Assembly (NCBI GenBank): GCA_029449245.1
Contig: JANATF010000011.1
Span: 806,001 to 870,000, forward strand
DNA from: Mortierella alpina
Lineage: Eukaryota > Mortierellomycota > Mortierellomycetes > Mortierellales > Mortierellaceae
Direction of reading: 5' to 3'
Length of the DNA stretch: 64,000 nucleotides
This document shows, one piece after another, positions 1 through 9,213 of the stretch (the first letter of the stretch is position 1; the number at the start of each line of letters is the position of its first letter). A program made the position numbers and the translations under genes. The notes below the pieces were generated by a model. It was not told the origin of the DNA. It saw only the letters and a program-made list of their open reading frames with translations, and searched no databases.

Positions 1-3000
1 GAGCTGTCGACGCTACCCAACGGAATCCTCCCAAAGGCCGTCCAGATCATCCATGGAGACTCCCGTCAGCCCACACAATCTGAAAAAGCGCAGATCAGGC
101 CCCAAGAGAAACAACATCGTTTACGCATCCTTCTGGAAATCTGCAATTCTGCCGTGTACCACGAGATCTGGTCGGATGTGTGGAGAGGTCACAGCGCCGA
201 GCCTGTTGTCGACATCCCGTTTGTCGCAAAAGCAACTTCAGTCAATTATCTCGAGATCCTCAAGACTCTGCAGGCTATCAACAGTGAATGCCATGGTATG
301 GAGCAGTCTGCGGGCGAGCCAACCGATGCCAAGGCGATTCGAACATGCACTGTGCCCTTCAACAGGATCCTGCGACATGAACATGTGCCTCACAAGGACC
401 TCATATTGGACACGATCGAAAACACACAGCGGGCCATGACAGACGTGTGCAACGAGATGTTTTCCCTGGCCCACATAGCCACATTGGCCGTAAGTTGCAG
501 CTCCAACATCATGAACCATCAACATTCCTTTGGCTTTTGAATTATTAATAACTCTGCTCGTCGATGGTAATCCATTCTGGTAGATCGCCTCCGGAGACGC
601 ATATGTCGCCGAGGACGGACCCCGCCCATCTTCAGGATTCAATTTGAAGAATCTATTTCCCCCTCACCTGCGCCCTGCCCTTGACAATGTGGCCATGCTG
701 AAAGTGACACCGATCACTACGAAACTACAGGAAAACATTGAGAAGCAGGCGGCGGCCAAGTCTCCAGACGAGAGGTTTAAAGTTCTCGGCCAAGAACACC
801 TGAAGAGTTTACACACGCAGTTTCTATCACCACGAGCGCCCCAACCAGCGACTGCGTTGCCCGCTCCGTCCACGACCTGGGGAACTATCACGGCCACTAT
901 TCAACGATCACAACATCATTTCAGTCCTTCGCCGCCGGGCTTCGCCCAGACGATCCAGGTTCACATCCAGCAGATTGCAGTCAATCTTTGCAACCATTGG
1001 GAAAGCAATATTTACAACAAATTATTTCAGTACATGTCGATCAATATCCTCAGGATTCACCTCGCCCCACGCCGTTTTCTTTCTCATCAACGAAGAGTGG
1101 CCAGGATCGTCACAGAAAAAAAGCAAAGGACTGAAGCCAAGCGAGTCGCTAGCGGCACAAAAATGGCACCCGACAGATGGCATCAGCTTGTCAAGCAGCG
1201 GTTTGACGAGTTGGCTGAGGTCTTGCGGAACGTACATGTGCCCTCCAAGGCTGCCAGAGCTCCTGCTAGATGGGCTGCCATTTTATCAGCACTGAATCGT
1301 CTCAAGCTTTTGGAGCCCACAAAGGTGCCGTCCACACCCATCGCCCCATTGGCTATAAGGCAAGCTCAAGCCATCGAAGAGCAGTCAGCCAAGGATGCGG
1401 TCGCACGAAGCGAAAGCAGCTCCCAGCAGGCTTCCGGCCAATCTTTACAATTGCACGAGGAAACGGGAGAACAGAATGAGTTGTCTATTAGCTCAGAAGA
1501 CTCCAGCGATGGCAGCCCTGAACCCGTCGCCGCCTTGCTGCTCAGGCTGATGGAGGAGACAGAGGCACCAAATGATGAGAGTGAGGATCAGGAGGTCAAC
1601 AGGGACGACGAGGACGATTATGCCATTGAGCTGGATGAAGACGACGTTGACGAGGCCATCCAAACTCCCACGAGCGCGGATTTACTTCATGATGAAGGTG
1701 ATGAGGATTACGAGCATGGACAGTATGAAGATTCAAGCGGTGCTCAGATCCGCCGTCTGGCTACTGTTCTAAAAACCCTCGTTCATTCGCCCGCCATAAC
1801 GCACAAGGTCAACAAGAACTACGTCAAGAAGAGTCTTTTGAAAAACATGGACGCTACAGACCGAGAGCTCATTGTGGTACGCGACCTGGTCAATTTACTA
1901 CGACCGTTTGCCCCGAAGCGTGTAGCAGTGAAATCAGGACACAGAGATCACACAGGCCATGTGATTCTGAGAGCGCCAATGGTCCTGATCGCCCAAGCAA
2001 CGCTGGACCAACTGGGCCTCCACAAGTTCAAGAGGCACATCTCGCCGTCAACGCGCACAGGCTCTACCATCAGCCTACAACTATCACCCGGTGTCCTCTA
2101 TGAGATGTTTGGTGCCAAGACTGGAAACTTTGACATCGAGACAACTTCTGGCACCGTCATTCGTTCCCCCAGTGATGCAGTCACGCCGGCGAACAAGGAG
2201 TCAGTGGTCGCGGCATTCTTCGATCTTCCTCGCCTTCAGGAAGAATGTCGGGCGCATAATCTACATTTCGACAACCGGTAGGACTCTCACTATGAATAGC
2301 TGGCACTTTTGTTTGGCATTACCTTCCTGTATAGAAACTGTGATTCGTCTAACGAAGACCGCCTCGCCTCGACTTTTTATCGATTAAATAGCCTCATCTT
2401 CGTTTCCAGGGACACAATACGGCTGCAAGGAACTTTGATACCACACGGAAACGAGCGCATAGGCTATCCGGTTGAGAGTCTCTACGAGAAAAGACGAGAG
2501 CAGCGCAAGGCCGGCGGCGGCGCGTCCTACATTTGGTCCAACGAACTGGATCACTGGCAGGAGCGTGGATTTAATCACAACGAGATCGATAAAGCCTGCG
2601 GCCATTCCAAAAGCCTGGTCAAGGAACAAGCCAAAGTTGTCAAGTCGCTCAGAAGCATCCCGGATCACGACCCCTGGGAGCTTGTCCAGCAGCAGCAGCA
2701 GCTGGCTATCATGCGCAGAGAAGGTTATTACCTCGCCAAGCTGGAGAAGGTGGCCAAGGCACGGGTCGAGAATAAGGAGAAGAGGTGCCAACCACCCACG
2801 ATAACTCATCTCGCATGGGGGGACAGGGTTGTGGAGGACGAGCCTAGCCGGATTGATCTAGGTGACATTTTGGTCGAGGCACAGCGAGACCCCAACAAAG
2901 TCATTGCTTGGGCAGGGGGAGATCCCGGTGTATGTGTCACGCTCGAATCAGTCCCACAGTCTACGAATGAGCTGCTACGACATCTCAACAGATTCAAGGC

Positions 3001-4604
3001 TCTAGAAGGTGAGTACTATGACATGAACTTTTTAACAATACTTTGCACTGATTGTATATATTCTACACACAACGACTTACTTTACAAATGCGCTATCACA
3101 AACAAAGGGTTACCCGATAGTCAAATCCTCAACACCAAGTTGCTGGAGAGGGAACGGCCCAGGTTTGATGACGATGGTGATGTCGTGGGCCGGAATATTC
3201 ACGGCCAGCCCGTTCTGACTAATGATACAGCCATGGAGGCTGAGCAGCCATCGCAATCGGAAATACCAATGGATACGGAGCTGAATATGACCCACGATCA
3301 GCAGCATCAGGAGGCCCCGCCCTCGGAGCTCCCCACTTTGCGCCTACCACCTTCTATCCGAACCAAAGCGGAGCATCTGCAACAAGTCTCGTTCACCAAA
3401 AGGCTCATGGACATCAGGTCCCGCCGCTTCAAGAGAAAGAAGAAAAGGAAGAGGCCTCGGAGGAGTCACCATGGAACGAAACGAAAGAGAGGGGCAAGCA
3501 CAGCTACTCTAACGGCAGAGCATTATATGATCGAACGGGCCAGAGCTGCAGAGAACAACCTGGAGAGGCTAGCCAAAGAAGCAGAGGACGCGCGACAACA
3601 TCAGTCAAGGATATCAATTCCATCCAACTCTTTGAGGACAGCCTGGAACATCGCCGATGTGAAGCGCATCTACAACATACGGCATGAGGCACAGGGTCCG
3701 CTCCGGGTCCTTGAATCTAAACGTCGTCTGAGCAATCTGCGCCGCACTCAGGAACACAGAAAAGCCCGAGCCAAAGCCAGAGAGGTGGCCCAACTGAAGA
3801 GATCAACACAGGCTCACTCCACCGAACCACCTCAAGGCACCTCGGCCATAGTTGACCCACACACCGGCTTCTGCCGCAAATGCCGACATTATCATCCACC
3901 ACGCCACGATGGTCCCTCGTCCATAGCCTACCCAGTGACATGTCCGGGAACAAGGCCGGATGTGTTGACAGTTGTTGCTTATGGCGCGGCGGGATCCGGT
4001 GTCGGCAGCAGGGTTGGCGGACATCTTCGATGGGGAGGGGGATGGATTCGCGAGCAACTGCTTCGACAGGGGGTTCTTGTGCTTTTGACGGACGAATACT
4101 GCACGAGCCGAACTTGTGTGTTCTGCACACAGAGGTTAGAGCAGTCCAAATCCAGGCGTTTGGTTGGAGTGGAGCAGAAGTTGAAGCCCATCCATGGCAG
4201 CGTCAGGTGCGTGAACCCGCTCTGCACATCAGTAAAAGCAGGATATGCAACGAGGGGGAGGGACAGCAATGCTGGCGTAGGAATCCTGCTGTCGGCGGCC
4301 TCCACCTCCATCAAAGTCATCTCGGCCAGTAGGGAGAATCAGCAGAGCGCCCCGCCGTGGCCCCTCATGGCTTACAGCAGGTACGCACGACCTGCTACCA
4401 TCAACACCGGAGCAGAAATCCCGGATCAGCAACAGAAAACGGTTTTGACAGATGGACGCGGTCCTCTGCAACGGAGCCTTCAGTCGGATCCCCAGGGAGA
4501 AAAGACTGACAACAAAGTAAGTAGAAAAAGCAAAATTCTATGTTGTGACGATTGTAGAGTATCCAACTTATCCATTTATGAATTCCAAATAGATCCCGCG
4601 CTGA
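1..4604 (+). CDS. Fanzor (eukaryotic TnpB-like) RNA-guided RuvC nuclease, 5' partial
   Basis: The reading frame is open from base 1, so the start lies upstream. Proposed exons are 1-489, 584-2277, 2410-3008, 3108-4516 and 4593-4604. All introns are GT-AG and all joints stay in phase, giving 1400 residues and a stop. The C-terminal third carries the Fanzor/TnpB signature: RuvC-I Asp in AGGDPGV (codon 2921-2923, visible residue ~899), then DEYCTSRTCVFC with TS two residues before the first zinc Cys (~1264, 1267), a second Cys pair in RCVNPLC (~1295, 1300), and RuvC-III RDSNAG (Asp codon 4262-4264, ~1313). The canonical RuvC-II Glu site looks replaced (VVAYGAAG), and a Glu lies in DEY just before the zinc finger, as reported for many Fanzors. 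An acidic tract (~residues 420-520) and a Lys/Arg tract (bases 3409-3500, possible nuclear localisation) are also visible. The N-terminal ~900 residues are unusually long and I recognise no domain there. It probably acts in the nucleus as a guide-RNA-dependent DNA nuclease of a transposon; this is inferred from the family. Confidence 0.85.
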
Positions 4605-4621
4605 CTGCGCGGGTTCGCTAG
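4595..4621 (+). other. Helitron-type 3' terminal hairpin and CTAG end
   Basis: The stem arms cccgcgc and gcgcggg are perfectly complementary around the loop tgact, followed by ttcg and CTAG. The spliced Fanzor stop codon (TGA, 4602-4604) is in the hairpin loop. If the last intron (4517-4592) is retained, the frame instead stops at the TAG that forms the final three bases of the element. The host base after the end is T. Confidence 0.75.
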
Positions 4622-4748
4622 TTACGTGTATCAATAAACCTGTATAAAAATACTCAAGGTGTGTGGTCGTGTGGCCCACATCTAATTCTCACTTACTTTT
4701 GTTCCTATAAAACTTCATCAACTTCATCAACACGGTCAAACGTTTCAG
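4622..4748 (+). repeat. LTR family C fragment, 3' part, interrupted by the Fanzor element
   Basis: The sequence from the ataaacctg motif to the ggtcaaacgtttca end matches the 3' part of the solo LTRs at 38609-38926 and 44765-45093 (inverted), with a roughly ten-base deletion near the left edge. Its left side is replaced by the Helitron-like element ending at 4621. The right end falls inside the decayed minus-strand gene described next, so the LTR inserted into that gene before the Helitron inserted into the LTR. Confidence 0.7.
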
Positions 4749-5424
4749 CACATAAACAAAAATATCGCCTCCCACTTGAGTGCTGTCCTTGATAAGCGGT
4801 TCAAGACTTTCAGCAATCAGCTGGCAAAGATCGGCCGATCTATAACTCCCGTCGAGTTCGCTAAAAAGTAGAGGCAACCGATGAGTGTCTAGGGTGGAGA
4901 CGGGGACGGACAGCTGATCCTTGACCCTTCCAGCAATGAAAACCCCTCCTTGCCCCGGTACATACCTGAAGAAGCTTTTGGGAGCACGGTATCACTGGGG
5001 TGGTCCGTGGCTCCGAGCTATGTTCACGGCCGGGCTGGTGTCCACGGTGCGAGTTGAGAAAGCTCATCACCTCATCAAGCTGATCAACAACAACAGGAAG
5101 GTGCATACATTATCACCAATAATTCGTTGGTATTGTTTTACGATGCTGACCATCGCCAAAGCGATCTTCGAATGATATAGAAGGGATCCAGGGAAGGAGG
5201 CTTGCGAATGGGTAGGTGTCGCTTCGATAATCCAAAGGATCGAAAGGAACAACATCGTGGCCATCTTCAGACTGTATGGCAATGCAGATCCCGGTGTCGC
5301 AGAATGCGTCATTCACTTCAGCGTCCAGGTGTACTTCTATACTTAAGCCCTTCTGCAAAACGAGGGTTTGGCTTGCAGGCACCTCTTTTGGATGATGCAG
5401 GAGGACGTCAGGTTTGCTTTTCAC
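4749..5424 (-). pseudogene. Decayed protein-coding gene of unknown function
   Basis: On the minus strand two stretches read like former exons. One is 5424-5113, containing FASLLPWIPSISFEDRFGDG. The other is roughly 5060-4749, containing YRAPKSFFRYVPGQGGVFIA and later PLLFSELDGSYRSADLCQLI. The second part is interrupted by in-frame stops, including a TGA where Trp would fit (near 5000), and is cut at its 3' side by the LTR fragment at 4622-4748. Composition and lack of low complexity argue for a real former protein. I do not recognise the family. Confidence 0.4.
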
Positions 5425-5640
5425 CTACGACTGACTCCAAGACGATGGTTTCAGGAAAGTCTTCAGTTCGACAAGCGCAGGGATTCGATGATCAGCAAGG
5501 AGCCGTTCGTATTTGCTCGCTCCTCCCAGGTCAAGCTGAAAGACGTTGATCTACATATGATATCTTCACTGAGCTATCTGCAAGTGGCTAACAATTGCTC
5601 TTTGCCTCAACCAGGCGACACCAGACAAAGTCGTAAATAA

Positions 5641-6050
5641 TTCAAAGAAAACGCAGTGGTAAAATCATATCGGCCCCCAGACGACTCGTCGAACGACTCT
5701 CCAACTATAATCCAAATCTACGGAGGAGGTCTACACAAAATCGAGGTAAATGTTCGAGGAGAGTTGTGTTATCACGGAGCAGCAAAAGCGACGCACACCG
5801 ACCGAAATAGATGGCTCTATCGATGGTGAAATGTGTAGGCAGGTTTTGTGGTAGGAAAGTAGGTTAGAAAAAGATCTCGGTCCACACTGTGCAATATTCA
5901 ACAGTCTAGTAGTAACTAACAGAGATACAAATGCGTCCACTATCGTAGACTTTAAAAAGAAGACAGTGTTCCAGGGCAAGGAAACTGATTGCCTACATTG
6001 TTTGAAGAGTCATAACTAGAAGCATGGCCTTAGGTACCATCACTGATCTT
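5641..6050. repeat. Repeat-derived intergenic stretch
   Basis: No gene is visible. About 5828-5955 shares diverged blocks with 40150-40210 (a gtgtaggcaggtttt-like start and the tcggtccacact block) and, inverted, with 40865-40935 (gtctacgatagtagacgcg). This points to a dispersed repeat of unknown type, possibly LTR-derived. Confidence 0.4.
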
Positions 6051-6059
6051 TGTCTTCAC

Positions 6060-6520
6060 AAAGACAAGAACCAGAAAGACGTCTCTGGGTCTGGATCAGT
6101 CATACGGTACCCATGCCAATAGCTGCAGATAACGTACGCCCCACTACTCAGCCTCTCGGACTAGTACAAGGGTCTCAAGCAGGGATACGTGAGGATAACT
6201 CTGGATCAAGAGAAGGCTTACGACCGCGTGCACCCATCATGCCTCAAGGCAGCTCTGGCGCATTTCTGATTCCCTCAAGCCTTCGTGAGATGCATCACAA
6301 CCGCTCTTCTTCTCTACCGAAATAACATTAGGGTTCCCCGTGGCGTTCTCTAAGCAGCAAGCGGAAAATTACTGGGACCGATTGAAGAACAAGATCCAAG
6401 GAACTCTACCCAGTCACTCCACCCGAACACTATCGGTCCTGGGCAGAGGCACAGTGGTGTCGCACTAGCACGCATGTGGCAAGGATGGATGCGGTGGTAC
6501 CGTTCATTGCGCGAAGTCCA
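6060..6520 (+). pseudogene. LINE (non-LTR) reverse transcriptase relic
   Basis: Around 6195-6360 the translation contains ITLDQEKAYDRVHPSCLKAA, the characteristic start of the reverse-transcriptase palm with the catalytic-region D..KAYDR motif. It is followed after a stop by FPQAFVRCITTALLLYRNNI, which matches the usual spacing of LINE enzymes. Stops and frame changes occur throughout and nothing upstream or downstream completes an element, so this is a short dead fragment. Confidence 0.6.
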
Positions 6521-6798
6521 TTTTTAGATGCTATCTTTATTTGTTTTTAGGTTTGTCGCGTTTTTGCAATTTTGGGGCTGTGGTTGCTGACAAAAGAATT
6601 GCGCCCCTCCCATCGGTGTATCGGGTATGGGCGAAGCATGGACGCTTTATAGAAGCTCTCGATACATCTGATCGGTGGAAGACAAGGCGTATGAGCAGTG
6701 GCAGAGAAACTGAGAAGCCCAAGCTTATTATGACATGCTCTCTAATGGTGCACTGCCGGATGCACTCTCGACGCGCTTGTCCATCAATCGTGTGCATG

Positions 6799-6808
6799 TA
6801 TAAAAAGG
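6799..6808 (+). promoter_or_regulatory. TATA box of the ferritin-like gene
   Basis: The sequence tataaaaagg lies about 150 bases before the ATG at 6956 and is followed by a CT-rich leader, a usual fungal promoter layout. No other TATA candidate is closer to the gene. Confidence 0.55.
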
Positions 6809-6955
6809 ACTCTGTCTACTTCTCGAAAAAGGCGTCTCTCAAAGCAACCTTCTCTAGCAACTCTACTACCTCACTATCTCTACCATCGCCAATATCTACC
6901 TCCTTTTTCCATCTCCAACTCAACCACCACGAAAACAAATATATATACTGTCGCT

Positions 6956-7825
6956 ATGCGCTTCTCCATCCTCGCCGTTGCATCTGCAATCGCAGCCACC
7001 GCTGTCTTGGCCGCACCTACACGGTTCTCGAAGCGCGATGCCACCTCTGATGCCAATATCTTCAACTTTGCCTTGACTCTGGAGCACCTCGAAGCCGAGT
7101 TTTACAACCAGGGTCTTGCCAAGTTTAACAGCCATGCCTTCGCGACTGCCGGATTTGGTGGTAAGATTCGCGACCGGTTCGTCGAAATTGACAAGCACGA
7201 GTCGACCCACGTTACCACGCTTTCCACTGCCATCACCCAGCTCGGCGGCACTCCCGTGGCTCCCTGCAAGTACAAGTTCCCTCTAGATGATGTCGAGACC
7301 TTCATTGCAGTGGCGCGCGCTCTTGAGAACACTGGTGTCTCGGCTTACCTCGGGGCAGCCTCTGGTCTCGATGGCGATCTCTTGACAGCAGCTGCATCCA
7401 TCACCACCGTTGAGGCACGCCACTCATCGTTTCTGAACGAGATTCTCGGGCGATCGGGAGCGCCCTATGCATTTGACACTCCGTTGTCGGCCAAGGAGGT
7501 CTTTACCATCGCCTCCAACTTTATCGAGTCCTGCCCAAATGACATTGGTCTCACGGCCTTTACGCAACTGAAGGCCAAGCTCCCCGCCGAGGGTGCCACG
7601 AAGGTCGAGACATGGTTCGAAGGATCGGACGACCCTAGACAGACATGGTGCCAGTTCCTATACAACGACAAGATCAGAGTGTCAAAGCGCGAGGAGTGCG
7701 TGCTGCCCCCCGGCGTCACTGGATACGTCTACATTGTGATTACGGACACGGCTACGCCAATCACTCTCAAGGACGACTCTCGCATCGTGGCCGGCCCCGT
7801 GTTGCTCTTCAAAGGCGACCATTAG
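6956..7825 (+). CDS. Secreted ferritin-like domain protein (Rds1-type)
   Basis: A single-exon gene of 289 residues. Residues 1-19 form a signal peptide (hydrophobic core ILAVASAIAATAVLAA) and Lys-Arg at 26-27 is a likely Kex2 processing site. The body has the four-helix ferritin-like pattern with its expected metal ligands: LEHLEAEFY (Glu), the ExxH in HESTH, ARALENTG (Glu), and a second ExxH in VEARH. This matches the fungal Rds1/dessication-related ferritin_2 family, which is stress- or sporulation-associated; the reaction is not established. The C-terminal ~90 residues have four Cys and lie outside the ferritin fold. It lies alone between repeat debris and an FAD oxidase gene in the same orientation. 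Confidence 0.85.
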   Translation: MRFSILAVASAIAATAVLAAPTRFSKRDATSDANIFNFALTLEHLEAEFYNQGLAKFNSHAFATAGFGGKIRDRFVEIDKHESTHVTTLSTAITQLGGTPVAPCKYKFPLDDVETFIAVARALENTGVSAYLGAASGLDGDLLTAAASITTVEARHSSFLNEILGRSGAPYAFDTPLSAKEVFTIASNFIESCPNDIGLTAFTQLKAKLPAEGATKVETWFEGSDDPRQTWCQFLYNDKIRVSKREECVLPPGVTGYVYIVITDTATPITLKDDSRIVAGPVLLFKGDH

Positions 7826-9213
7826 AGGTCCTACGCAGCTGATGGCGGTAGTGGTTGAGTGTTTGTAAAGTTTCCAGCAGTTTAGATTCTGAGAATCCTT
7901 GTAGCAATATATTGTTATATTGTAAACATTTTTATTCTACGAACCAATCTTGCGCACCGGACGTCTTTCGAGGACTTGACGATAGTCGGACAGGCGTATA
8001 TCGTGGAACAAGCACTGTTCAAGCGACGACTGGAGTAATGCATCATAAATGCGATTTCATCGCGAGTACTGCCCGCCGCTGTAACTGCTCCATCCACCTC
8101 CTTCCTCAGAGCTGATCGGCACCTTCATCTGTTACTATCTAAAATACGATGTCAACGGCTGTCATTCAGTCTCTTAGTTTCACTGCGCTCCTCCGATATG
8201 GCTCCACTTAGGGAGAATTTTTCATTGCACTCTCTCTCAAGAAGTGAGGAACCTCGGACGAGCATAAGGACTGGGGGGCTAGAGATGGTCCATCCATGCT
8301 TTCAGGACAAAAGCTTCATCACTCGCTCTACCTGCACTACAACAAATCACGATGTTGCCCGTAGTAATGCGGCACTCCGCAGCCCACGAGAAACGGCAGG
8401 GTTCATTGGGTCGCGGCGTCCGCACGAGATTGAGAGCCTCATCACGCTGCAAGAAATCTGGACACCTGGGGTCAGTCATGACTATTGGTCTCGCTCTGAT
8501 CCCCAGTAGTCTGGCGAAGGTGCAACCCTCCTTTGTGCGGCATTGGTTGGCTGAAGAAAGCTGCAAGTAATATGCACTATCCATCACTGAGCGCCTCTTC
8601 CGTCACCCCGCGCTACACACGGTGTCAACTTAGAAGTAAGTCTAACGCCCGACGATCGGAAATGCTGCGCTGTACGGCCTGCTGTATATGCTTTAGTGCT
8701 CGGCATCGGGGCATTCCCGTCAAAGGTTACGGTTAATCGGCCGTGTGAGCGCCGTGCATGTCACAGGGTGCTATAATTGTTCTTTCTATTTTTAATTTGT
8801 CCATCAACCTCCGTTTCCCTGCGCGTACAAAGATTGTAGTACTTACCTCATGGTATCAGTGCGCGTTCGAATGTAAGGATAGTTTGCGGCGGTGTTGTGC
8901 GCTGGCTTGGCCCAGAGCTGTTTGTCTAATCCGATTCCAAGAGAACGGGCGCAAAAATAGCCTTGTGTTACCAACACTAGCAATGCTGCTGTTATATCAC
9001 TACACCACACCATCCAGCAACAAACAGTGCTCGCACTTTGGGTGTGTGAATAAAAAGAAGGATCAACGACCCCTCTTGTATCAGAGCCTTCGTTCTCATT
9101 CTCCTCTTTATTTTTTTCATCCCGCAATTAGTTCTGGTCGTCCGCACCGCATTTTCGCAAAAGTCATTTTCCTCCTCGCAATTATCACCGAAGGCCAGCT
9201 AGCTACATCGTGA
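7826..9213. other. Intergenic region without a recognised gene
   Basis: About 1.4 kb between two secreted-protein genes. Only short open frames without family resemblance are present on either strand. An AT-rich stretch near 7905-7940 is a likely 3' end for the upstream gene. A TATA-like aataaaaag at about 9048 and a CT-rich leader precede the gene at 9214. Confidence 0.5.

Larger units (their letters stand above)
1..4621 (+). mobile_element. Helitron-like element carrying the Fanzor gene (3' portion)
   Basis: The right boundary is supported in two independent ways. Bases 4595-4621 form a Helitron-type terminus: a perfect 7-bp stem (4595-4601 with 4607-4613), a 5-nt loop, four bases, then CTAG. 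Immediately after, at 4622, sequence resumes that matches the interior of the LTR also present at 38609-38926 and 44765-45093. In those copies the matching point is an A/T junction, the dinucleotide Helitrons insert into. No Rep/helicase gene is in the window and the 5' end is upstream, so autonomy cannot be judged. Fanzor genes carried by Helitrons are known from published surveys; assigning this element to Helitron rests on its 3' end only. Confidence 0.72.
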
